Shown piece by piece: positions 24,429 to 32,532 of a DNA stretch of 64,000 bases (its first letter is position 1; each line of letters starts with the position of its first letter). The DNA lies in the NCBI GenBank assembly GCA_016711805.1, contig JADJSH010000017.1, positions 42,732-106,731 of the forward strand. Reading direction: 5' to 3'. A program made the position numbers and the translations under genes. Source of the stretch: Bacteroidota bacterium (GTDB lineage: Bacteria > Bacteroidota > Bacteroidia > B-17B0 > Aurantibacillaceae). The notes under the pieces were generated by a model. That model ran no database searches, had not been told where the DNA came from, and saw nothing but the letters and a program-made list of their open reading frames with translations.

Positions 24429-25904
24429 ATGGAACATTATGATTTAATAGTTATTGGCGGTGGACCAAGCGGATACGCTGGTGCCATGCGCGCTTTGGAC
24501 TTTAAGAAAAAAGTATTACTGATCGAAAAAAAACGAATTGGTGGCGCAGGTGTTTATGATGGAGTTTTAACATCAAAAACATTATGGGAATTATCACAAA
24601 AAGTTTCTTCTATACGCGAAATGATTCCTGACTATAAAGTAAACTATCAAGATATTGTAAGCACTTTAAAAGAAGCAGTTTTTGAAAGAAAAACTCAAAT
24701 GACGGTGCATTTAAATTTATTACAAAAACAACAAGGTAATTTATTTTTTTACGAAAAAGGAGCGGCTTCATTTGTCAATAAAAATACGATCTCCATTAAA
24801 AAAGAAGATGGTACCACTAAAATTGTAAGTGCCGACAATATATTAATTGCTACTGGAAGTCGCCCGCGTTATTTACCTCACATTCCAATTGATGAACAAA
24901 TTATCATGACAAGTGATGGGGTAAAAAATTTAACAGACCTTCCGGAAAGTTTAGTAGTGCTTGGAGCAGGTGTTATTGGTTGTGAATTCGCAACCATTTT
25001 CTCAAATATGGGAAGAACCAAAGTATACTTAATTGATAAAGCCGATAGAATTTTACCCTTTGAAGACGATGATGTTGCTGAAATTATTAGTGAGAGTTTA
25101 GAAAAGCATGGAGCCACTATTCATCATGGTTCGTCTTTAAAACGAATGGAAATCAAAAACGGTAAAGTAGAATATGAATTAGAATACAAAGATGGCTCAA
25201 CAGAAATTATTAATGTTGACAAAGCTTTAGTATCTGTTGGTAGAATTGCCAATGTTGAAAATTTAGGCCTTGAACATGCTGGTGTAAAATTAAACGATCG
25301 TGGAAGTATTTGGGACGATGATACTCAAACAAACATCTCCAATATTTATGTAGCAGGCGATGTAACCACCGAAATGGCTTTAGTTAACGTTGGAGAGCGA
25401 GAAGCACGACATGCCATTGTGAGAATGTTTGGACCAACCATTAAACCATTATCATATCAAAATATTTCTACCATCATGTTTTTAAATCCTGAAGTTGCAA
25501 GTGTTGGGATGAGTGAACAAGATTGCAATAAAAAAGGATTAGCGCACAAAGTAGTAAAGTTAGATTACAGTACTAATGCTCGCGCCATTGCAATGCGCAA
25601 GACAAAAGGATTTTTTAAAATTATTGTTACAAATGACAACGGCATGAGAATACTAGGCATGCGTGCAGTTGGAGAACATGCTAGTTCAGCGATACAAGCC
25701 GTTGCGTATTTAATACATACCAATCAGGGTATTCGCGAATTAGCCGATATGATGCATCCTCATCCAAGTATTATTGAAGGCGTGCAAGAGTGTTTACGAA
25801 TGTTATTAAACAAATCTATTTACAAACCATACATTTTTAAAGACAAATTAAAGTGCTATGTATGCGAAAATAATGTGTGTACACCAGTTGAATCTTTAGT
25901 TTAG
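24429..25904 (+). CDS. Lpd-like NAD(P)/FAD oxidoreductase lacking the redox disulfide
   Basis: 491 aa starting at the ATG at 24429, which gives YDLIVIGGGPSGYAGAMRAL at the N-terminus. NAD domain GAGVIGCEFATIF, FAD motif VYVAGDVTTEM, and the C-terminal dimer/active-site motif HPHPSIIEGVQE are all of the dihydrolipoamide dehydrogenase class. The usual CxxxxC dithiol (GGTCLNxGCIPSK) is replaced by GGAGVYDGVLTSK, so it cannot act by thiol exchange. A soluble transhydrogenase-like activity is possible. The tail adds a CYVCENNVC cysteine motif. 10 bp after the M1 peptidase gene. Confidence 0.88.
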   Translation: MEHYDLIVIGGGPSGYAGAMRALDFKKKVLLIEKKRIGGAGVYDGVLTSKTLWELSQKVSSIREMIPDYKVNYQDIVSTLKEAVFERKTQMTVHLNLLQKQQGNLFFYEKGAASFVNKNTISIKKEDGTTKIVSADNILIATGSRPRYLPHIPIDEQIIMTSDGVKNLTDLPESLVVLGAGVIGCEFATIFSNMGRTKVYLIDKADRILPFEDDDVAEIISESLEKHGATIHHGSSLKRMEIKNGKVEYELEYKDGSTEIINVDKALVSVGRIANVENLGLEHAGVKLNDRGSIWDDDTQTNISNIYVAGDVTTEMALVNVGEREARHAIVRMFGPTIKPLSYQNISTIMFLNPEVASVGMSEQDCNKKGLAHKVVKLDYSTNARAIAMRKTKGFFKIIVTNDNGMRILGMRAVGEHASSAIQAVAYLIHTNQGIRELADMMHPHPSIIEGVQECLRMLLNKSIYKPYIFKDKLKCYVCENNVCTPVESLV

Positions 25905-25915
25905 TTTATGATTAA

Positions 25916-28306
25916 GTGAGAAAATTAATTGTCATATTTTTACTAATCAGTAGTTATTGCTTTTCGCAAAGCAAAACTAATAGTGAAAAAACGTGGCTAA
26001 TTGATTATTATTTTAAATCAGAAAAACAATTAAGTGAAAACCTTTCTTTAATTTTTGATTTAACGATTGCAGGTAAATACAATGATGCTAAAACAGAGAT
26101 TTATCAATTAAAATCTACTGTTCAAAAATCAAGCCTTGCCTACTCTGCCTTATTATGTTACGAAGCCAACATTTGTTATAACGAAAGTAAATACGACCAA
26201 TCCTTTACTTTAGCCAATTCTGCTATTTCAATAACATCAAACCTAGATAAGGATAATAGATACATTGTAAAGGCACTTAATATAAAAGCAAAAGCACTAA
26301 GTGCATTGAACGAATTTGAGTCTTCAGAAAAAATATTAAATGAAACTGTGCAATTAGCAACAGCTATTGAAGACAAAAATGGTTTAGCAAGCTCCTATTA
26401 TTTGCAAAATTCAAATGCCAGTGATAGAGGCTTTTATACAAAAAGTAAAGATTTATTATTAAAAAGTATTGCACTAAGAAAAGAGATAAAAGATGAATTG
26501 GGGCTAGCAGCAAGTTATTCGTTTTTAGGATTAACCAATGCTCATCTAGGAGATTATATGCAAGGCATTGAATATATTCAACAAAGTATTACGATTCGCG
26601 AAAAAAATGGAGATAAAAGAGGCTTGGCTAATTCATATTTGTGCTTGTATAAAATTTACATCGACATTGGAGAAGCTGATAAGGCTTTAGAATCCGAATT
26701 AAAGAGTTTAGATATTTGCAAAGAAATAAATGACTTACAATGTGTTTCTGGTCGATTAACTAATCTTGGAAAAATCTATCAAAACAAAGGCGATTACAGA
26801 AAAGCGCTCAGTTATCATTTCATGGCCTTAGCTATTAGTAAGCAAATTAACATTCGCAATAGAATAGCTGAAGTACACGAAAACATTGCTCAAAATTACA
26901 ACTTCACTAAAAAGTATGATGAGGCCATTAAACACATTGATAGCTGCATTACACTCAGAAAAATAATTGGAGATGAAGAGGGATTAGTTTCAGCAACCTT
27001 AGTATTATCACAAATTAGTTACAATCAAAATAATGTAAAAGCAGCTATTGACAATGGTACGAAAGCCCTTACGGCAAGCTTAAAACTAAAACTACCTTAT
27101 TTAATAAAGGATGCGCATCACGTATTAAGCAATGCTTATAGTCAACAGCATAATGCCGATAAATCTCTATTTCATTTTAAACAGTACATTGTATTAAGAG
27201 ACAGTTTGTATAACATTGATAAAACAAAAGAAATTGTTAGAAAAGAACTTGAATTTAATTTCAATAAAAAACAAGAATTACAAAAATTAGAGGTTGCTAA
27301 AAAATTAGCTGAAACTGATGCGGAAAGCAGAAAACAACAGCTCATCATTATCTTTTCTGTAATAGCGCTCATCATTCTTTCAGCCTTATTACTATTTGCT
27401 ATTTGGCAATACCGTTTAAAAATTAAATCAGGTAAGCAATTACAATATTTAAACTCTGATTTAAATTTAAAGAACTTTCAACTAGAAGAAAATTCTCTAT
27501 TAATAGAAACTCAGCATAATACAATTCATCAAAAGAATAAAGAAATTACGGATAGTATTCGCTACGCTCAAAAAATACAAACAGCCATGATGCCTTTAAA
27601 ACATGAGTTCGCGGCTTACTTTAAAGATTCGTTTGTATTATTTGAACCAAAGGATATTATTAGTGGCGACTTTTTTTGGATTACAAGTAAGAATGATAAA
27701 ATTATTTTTGCTACAGGAGATTGTACAGGGCATGGAGTTCCTGGAGGTTTTATGAGTATGTTGGGCGTTTCTTTATTAAACGAAATTATCAACGAACATG
27801 ATTTAACGGAGCCTGCTTTAATATTAAGTAGATTAAGAAAAAAAGTAATCACAGCACTTCGTCAAAAAGGATTATCTGGAGAGCAACAAGATGGCATGGA
27901 TATGACCATTTGTGTGATTGATAAAGAACAAATGACTTTGCAATATGCTGCGGCAAATCACGCATTTTATATTATCAGAAAAAAAGAATCAGGATTTGAA
28001 TTAGAAGAATTTAATGGCGACAAACAACCTGTAGGCATTTTTGGTAGCGATTTAAAACCCTTTAAACAATACAGTATCGACCTAAAACCAAACGATGTTG
28101 TTTACACATTTACTGATGGTTATGCCGATCAGTTTGGAGGGCCTAAAGGCAAAAAATTTAAATACAAACAATTAAAGGAACTATTAGTATCAATTCAGCA
28201 TTTAGATTTAGCAGCACAAGAAGAAATTGTGAAAGAACAATTTACCAACTGGAAAGGTAATCTGGAGCAAGTAGATGATGTATGTTTGATAGGAATTAGA
28301 GTTTAA
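25916..28306 (+). CDS. TPR-transmembrane-SpoIIE serine phosphatase
   Basis: 796 aa, starting at GTG (MRKLIVIFLLISSYCFSQ signal peptide). Residues about 40-440 are tetratricopeptide repeats, predicted periplasmic; one transmembrane helix at about 475-497; a coiled coil (500-550); then a PP2C-type SpoIIE domain (555-796) with metal-binding motifs SGDFFWI, GDCTGHGVPGGFMSM, QDGMDMTICVI and FTDGYADQFGG. This domain order is common in Bacteroidota and suggests a sensor that dephosphorylates an anti-sigma-factor antagonist-like partner; no such partner is adjacent. 11 bp after the oxidoreductase gene. Confidence 0.92.
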   Translation: MRKLIVIFLLISSYCFSQSKTNSEKTWLIDYYFKSEKQLSENLSLIFDLTIAGKYNDAKTEIYQLKSTVQKSSLAYSALLCYEANICYNESKYDQSFTLANSAISITSNLDKDNRYIVKALNIKAKALSALNEFESSEKILNETVQLATAIEDKNGLASSYYLQNSNASDRGFYTKSKDLLLKSIALRKEIKDELGLAASYSFLGLTNAHLGDYMQGIEYIQQSITIREKNGDKRGLANSYLCLYKIYIDIGEADKALESELKSLDICKEINDLQCVSGRLTNLGKIYQNKGDYRKALSYHFMALAISKQINIRNRIAEVHENIAQNYNFTKKYDEAIKHIDSCITLRKIIGDEEGLVSATLVLSQISYNQNNVKAAIDNGTKALTASLKLKLPYLIKDAHHVLSNAYSQQHNADKSLFHFKQYIVLRDSLYNIDKTKEIVRKELEFNFNKKQELQKLEVAKKLAETDAESRKQQLIIIFSVIALIILSALLLFAIWQYRLKIKSGKQLQYLNSDLNLKNFQLEENSLLIETQHNTIHQKNKEITDSIRYAQKIQTAMMPLKHEFAAYFKDSFVLFEPKDIISGDFFWITSKNDKIIFATGDCTGHGVPGGFMSMLGVSLLNEIINEHDLTEPALILSRLRKKVITALRQKGLSGEQQDGMDMTICVIDKEQMTLQYAAANHAFYIIRKKESGFELEEFNGDKQPVGIFGSDLKPFKQYSIDLKPNDVVYTFTDGYADQFGGPKGKKFKYKQLKELLVSIQHLDLAAQEEIVKEQFTNWKGNLEQVDDVCLIGIRV

Positions 28307-28315
28307 AACATTTTT

Positions 28316-28453
28316 TTAACCACATAGAAACATAGGTTAAAGGTAAAAAAAACGAAGATGAGTTTTGTATAGGAAACATAGCGGAAGCGTCGCTTCCTCT
28401 ATCTGTCCTCAAATACTACTCATCCATTTTTTCTATGTCTCTATGTGACTAAA
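28316..28453. repeat. MITE-like element with AACCACATAG inverted ends, copy 2
   Basis: Left end TTAACCACATAGAAACATAG, right end TCTATGTCTCTATGTGACTAA. The interior forms a long hairpin with GATGAGT / ACTCATC arms and a GGAAGCG-TCGCTTCC tip. It ends 28 nt before the rbfA start, the same position as copy 1 before tag. Confidence 0.7.
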
Positions 28454-28481
28454 TAACAACCAAAATCATTATCTTTACGCC

Positions 28482-28826
28482 ATGGAAAGTGTAAGACAAA
28501 GTAAAGTTGCCAAATTATTGCAAAAAGAATTAGCCGAAATTTTTAGAGCTAATGCTAAAACCATGTTTAATAATGGCTTTATTACGGTAACAATTGTACG
28601 CGTGAGTTCTGACTTAAGTTCAGCAAAAATATATTTAAGCATTATGGCTACTCAAGATGTAGATGCTTTATTTAAATCAATTAATGATCAAAAACAACAT
28701 ATTCGTAAAATATTAGGTTTTAGTATTGGTAAACAAGTACGCGTAGTTCCTGAGTTGAACTTTTTTATTGATGATTCTTATGACTATGCAGAAAAAATAA
28801 ACGCTATTTTCAATAAACCTATTTAA
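28482..28826 (+). CDS. rbfA: Ribosome-binding factor A
   Basis: 114-aa KH-fold protein needed for 30S subunit maturation. MESVRQSKVAKLLQKELAEIF at the N-terminus, VTIVRVSSDLSSAKIYLS in the middle and RVVPELNFFIDDSYDYAEKI at the C-terminus are all diagnostic. Followed by a strong terminator. In many Bacteroidota rbfA is followed by the FtsX-like permease gene, which here lies 960 bp away beyond a T9SS gene. Confidence 0.96.
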   Translation: MESVRQSKVAKLLQKELAEIFRANAKTMFNNGFITVTIVRVSSDLSSAKIYLSIMATQDVDALFKSINDQKQHIRKILGFSIGKQVRVVPELNFFIDDSYDYAEKINAIFNKPI

Positions 28827-28839
28827 TCCTGTAAAATAA

Positions 28840-28875
28840 AAAAATCCCCGTTAGTAAATACTAACGGGGATTTTT
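28840..28875 (+). terminator. Intrinsic terminator after rbfA
   Basis: Stem AAAAATCCCCGTTAGTA / TACTAACGGGGATTTTT (17 bp) with 2-nt loop; T-rich on both strands, so it can also stop transcripts from the minus-strand T9SS gene. Confidence 0.88.
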
Positions 28876-28925
28876 ATTGTCAGGCTGATTGGTGCCGATA
28901 GCTATCAGTACAAAGCCTAAAAACA

Positions 28926-29634
28926 TTAATCTTTGATAAATTTTCTAGTAGTTAAATTTGTACCATCACTTACTTGTAAAAAGTAAACGCCTTTGCTTAA
29001 AGAACTGATGTTGATGGTTGTTTGAGCTGCATAATTAGCATCATGCGATAAAACAGTTTTACCTAAAGCATCAATAATAACCACTTTTCCAAAATGAGAA
29101 CCTGAAGCTACAAATAACTCATTAGTTGCAGGATTTGGAGCAATGACAAAATTAGAAGATGCCGTAATTGATTTAACGTTAGTTGTTCCCGAAGGATCAA
29201 TTTGTAAACCAAAATTTAAAGTTTGAGTTGTCGCCCCTAAACTTGTATTTACATTAAAACCAACGCCTACAGGTGTATGAACCAGCAGTTGATGCAGCTG
29301 GTGTACCCGTAATAATTAAACAAGCGCTGGTTCCCGGCAAAAATGTTCCAGATGTAGGATTGGCAGAATAAGTTAACCCTGAAGGCAAACCAGAAATGCC
29401 ACTAATAGTAGCATCAACAAAAGTAACGAATGGTGCAATCCCCATATCTAAACTCAATTGAATAACTGTGCTATATGCAACTAATTCAGTTCCATTAGGT
29501 AATGCTGTGTTTTCAGCAGGCGTTGTGCAATATCCTGTAGCACCATAAGTACAGCCTGGAGTAATAGTACATTGCGCAGATAATTGTGATAACCCACCTA
29601 TTAATAAAGCGGCAAAAAGTAAAGTTTTTTTCAT
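28926..29634 (-). CDS. Small secreted protein with T9SS type A sorting domain (frameshifted in this sequence)
   Basis: About 235 aa if one extra A at 29280-29281 is removed. The first frame starts MKKTLLFAALLIGGLSQLSA (signal peptide, ATG at 29634) and continues with a Cys-containing segment (CTITPGCTYGATGYC) and a putative Ig-like GLPSGLTYSANPTSGTFLPG motif. The second frame ends in a T9SS type A domain: FVIAPNPATNELFV, VVIIDALGKTVLS, SLSKGVYFLQVSDG, TRKFIKD. The Ig-like piece matches the putative-Ig motif often found in secreted Bacteroidota proteins. Function unknown. Minus-oriented between rbfA and the permease gene. Confidence 0.82.
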
Positions 29635-29788
29635 GTATAAAGTTTTAAAGTTTATCGAATTTAAGTAAAAATATTTTAACAAAATACATAAATGAGTAAA
29701 TCACTAATTTCATCATCTGCAATCAATCCTTAAATGAGTATATTTTTTTGTATTTTTACGTAAACAAGAACTTTACTTTTTATTGAAT

Positions 29789-31012
29789 TTGAATCTTTCC
29801 TTTTTCATAGCCAAACGGTATTTAATTTCAAAAAAATCCAATAACGCCATTAATGTTATTTCTTGGATTAGTATTGTGGCGATCGCTTTAACAACAGCTG
29901 CCTTGATCATTGTATTATCTGCAATGAATGGCATGACAACGATTGTTGCAGATTTTTATCATGCTATGGAGCCTGACATAAAAATTACAGCTATCAATTC
30001 AAAATACATGAATAATAAGGAGGAATTGATAAAAAAAATAAAATCAATTTCTGGCATCAATGGCATCTCCTACTCTATTGAAGAAAATGCGCTGATGAAA
30101 TTAGATGAACGACAAGCCATTATTACCGTAAAAGGTGTGGATGAAGAATTTAAAAACTTAACTCAATTTGACACCGTTGTTAATGAGGGAACTTACCGTT
30201 TTAAATACAATAATCAGTTTTACGGAGTGTTTGGAAGAGGCATTGCCGGAAGGCTAGGAATTAATGTGAATGATTTTGTTTCTCCTATATCAATTTATGC
30301 ACCTATTAGAGGTAAAACAGAAGGTTTTAATCCAGAAGATGCTTTTAATAAATTATCGATTAGTCCTGCTGGAATATTTTCATTAAATGATGATTTTGAT
30401 TTTAAATATGTATTGATTGACTTAGAAGCGGCTCAACAATTATTTGATTGTAAAGATGCATTTACAAATATTGAATTAAGTGTTGAAGACAAAAATCAGT
30501 TAGAAGTCATTCAAGAAAAATTACAAGCTGTTTTAGGAAGCGAGTATCAAATTAAAAACAGATATCAGTTAAATGATGTATTATTCAAAACCTTGGAAAC
30601 TGAAAAACTATGGACTTTCTTAATTTTAGCTTTCATATTGGTAATTGCAACATTTAATATTATTGGCGCCTTAACCATGTTAATTATTGAAAAGAAAAAA
30701 GACATTAAAACCTTATACAATTTAGGCGCGGATCAAAAATTTATTCGCAATATTTTTATGCAAGAAGGTTTTTTAATAACGTCAGTTGGTGCTATTAGTG
30801 GCTTAATAATTGGGCTTCTAGTATGCTTGTTACAACAGCAATTTCATTTAGTAGCTTTTGATGAGCAATCTGTTATTGCTTATTACCCTATAGAATTACA
30901 ATTAAATGATTTTATATTGATACTAGGAGCAGTTATGGCAATAGGCTTTTTAGCAGCTTTATATCCAGTAAGAATTTTTACGAAAAATGACTTAGTTCAC
31001 CTTCAGGATTAA
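29789..31012 (+). CDS. FtsX-like ABC transporter permease (LolC/LolE type)
   Basis: About 407 aa. It begins with a TTG codon at 29789 (MNLSFFIAKRYLISKKSNNA), the usual N-terminus of the family; a TTG two codons upstream is possible, and no ATG fits. Four transmembrane helices (about 20-45, 270-300, 320-345, 370-395) flank a large periplasmic MacB-like domain. LTMLIIEKKKDIKTLYNLGAD is the coupling helix/loop of this class. Likely part of a lipoprotein-release or related machinery; its ATPase is not here. Confidence 0.92.
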   Translation: MNLSFFIAKRYLISKKSNNAINVISWISIVAIALTTAALIIVLSAMNGMTTIVADFYHAMEPDIKITAINSKYMNNKEELIKKIKSISGINGISYSIEENALMKLDERQAIITVKGVDEEFKNLTQFDTVVNEGTYRFKYNNQFYGVFGRGIAGRLGINVNDFVSPISIYAPIRGKTEGFNPEDAFNKLSISPAGIFSLNDDFDFKYVLIDLEAAQQLFDCKDAFTNIELSVEDKNQLEVIQEKLQAVLGSEYQIKNRYQLNDVLFKTLETEKLWTFLILAFILVIATFNIIGALTMLIIEKKKDIKTLYNLGADQKFIRNIFMQEGFLITSVGAISGLIIGLLVCLLQQQFHLVAFDEQSVIAYYPIELQLNDFILILGAVMAIGFLAALYPVRIFTKNDLVHLQD

Positions 31013-31129
31013 TTTAGGTTTAAAAACTTTTTTTCCCTGACCCCCCTTGGTCTTAGGTTCTGTTTCAGCAAAAAAACTTTGGTATTTTAGAATTACGTAC
31101 GATTTATTACTTAATTTTTTCTCCTTTTT
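31013..31129. other. Non-coding AT-rich gap before structured repeat
   Basis: Part of the 406-bp space between the convergent permease and cvfB genes. This section holds no ORF, terminator or repeat that I can support; the rest is taken up by the GGGCGTG-family repeat. Confidence 0.5.
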
Positions 31130-31349
31130 GGGCGTGCCCCTCCTAACGTCAGGTCAGGCTTTTGCTTCAATTCCCGCATGAAAAATGCGAGAGATTTTCG
31201 CGACAATCCCTCACGCGAGTTTGCTATACGTTTGAAATATAAGTTTCATGTTTCAATTGAGCGCTGCGTTAAGGATTGAAACGAAAATCCTCTTTTATGA
31301 GGGACGAATAAAAAAGATTGTAGTGAAAAGCCTGGCCACAGTGAACGCC
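31130..31349. repeat. Structured dispersed repeat (GGGCGTG family), copy 2
   Basis: Diverged copy of 11407-11640: it begins GGGCGTGCCCC, then GTCAGGTCAGGCTTTT pairing with AAAAGCCTGGCCAC near the end, the shared AATCCCTCACGCGAGTT stretch, and hairpins GCATG-AAAA-ATGC and ATCCTC...GAGGGA. Also located between convergent genes. Ends near GTGAACGCC at 31349. Confidence 0.65.
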
Positions 31350-31418
31350 AAATGATTAAACAAAGAATTTTAAACCTATTTTAATACAATAGATAGAAAT
31401 CAAAAAACTAAACTCCCT

Positions 31419-32270
31419 TTACTTCCTCCCCTCAACCGTTGCAACTAAACGCACTCCATCAGGATGTAAAGTGATTTTTCGTTGACGATATAAAATACCA
31501 ATCGATTTTTTGTAGGTGGCTTTACTCATATCAAAACGTCTTTCAATTAAATCAGGAGATGCTTTATCTGTTAATTCTAAATAACCATCATGAGCAATTA
31601 AATATTCTAATATTTTTTCGGTAGAAGATAAAACATGTTTAAATCCAACTTTTTGTAAACTTAAATCTATTAGATTTCCTTCTCTAATTAATTTCACATA
31701 ACCTTTTACTGAATCACCAACCGCTAAGTCAGTAAACACATCGTTATGATAAATTAAACCTTTGTGAATACCATTTATAACGCAAGTAAATCCTAAATCT
31801 GTTTCATTGTATACTAATAAATCTACTTCTTCGCCTTGTTCTACTTCTAAAACTTCGTTACTAATAAATTTATTTATTTTACTTGAAGCAACAATACGGT
31901 CAGTTAATTCATCCAAATAAATAAAAACCACATAATTGTGACCTTCAATCATTTTTTGTTTCTGTTCTTTAAAAGGAACAAACAGATCTTTTTCTAATCC
32001 CCAATCTAAAAAAGCGCCAACACGAGATACTTCCGAAACGTTTAAAAAAGCAAATTGATTAATTTCAACATATGGTTTTAACCGGGTAGCGATTAATCGA
32101 TCTTCCGAATCTTTATAAATAAACACCTCTATTTCATCTCCAACTTTAAAATCGGGTTCAATACATTTATTTGGCAACAATACTACTTCATTTTCATCAT
32201 TACCCAAAAACATTCCTGGAGGCGTTTGTCGTAAAATAGTTAAAGTATTTGTTTTTCCTATCTGAATCAT
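31419..32270 (-). CDS. cvfB: CvfB-like S1 RNA-binding protein
   Basis: 283 aa with the CvfB/YitL architecture: S1-like OB domains in tandem (about 5-65, 70-140, 145-215) and a C-terminal winged-helix domain (ERRFDMSKATYKKSIGILYRQRKI). EVSRVGAFLDWGLEKDLFVPFKEQ is the classic family stretch. In Firmicutes CvfB affects virulence gene expression through RNA; its role in Bacteroidota is unknown. Single minus-strand gene. Confidence 0.93.
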   Translation of the reverse strand: MIQIGKTNTLTILRQTPPGMFLGNDENEVVLLPNKCIEPDFKVGDEIEVFIYKDSEDRLIATRLKPYVEINQFAFLNVSEVSRVGAFLDWGLEKDLFVPFKEQKQKMIEGHNYVVFIYLDELTDRIVASSKINKFISNEVLEVEQGEEVDLLVYNETDLGFTCVINGIHKGLIYHNDVFTDLAVGDSVKGYVKLIREGNLIDLSLQKVGFKHVLSSTEKILEYLIAHDGYLELTDKASPDLIERRFDMSKATYKKSIGILYRQRKITLHPDGVRLVATVEGRK

Positions 32271-32532
32271 TATTTTTTATTTGCGCAAAGATAGGTTTTT
32301 TAGAGCAATTTTAGGCTAATATCACCATCCTAATTCGTTCCCTAACTCAAACCACAGTTTCACTCGTTTTAAAGAGGTGATATTTGTCCGAACAGTCTGA
32401 ATTTCATAAATTTAAAGATTAATTAACGATTTAAAATTATCTAAGAAATAGTATTGTTTATCGAAAAACAAAACATCATGCTTGGTTATTAAATCATTAA
32501 ATAGATTTATAAAAAAATAACGACATCGATAT

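Noticed and set aside
28881..28925. Inverted AGGCT/AGCCT segment after the rbfA terminator as a separate repeat
   Set aside because: Only weakly similar to the CTGAG/GTCGA family; too short to support.
32271..32532. AATATCACC / GGTGATATT inverted pair (32318-32326 and 32376-32384) as an operator
   Set aside because: The arms are 49 bp apart with no promoter element between them; chance is likely in AT-rich DNA.
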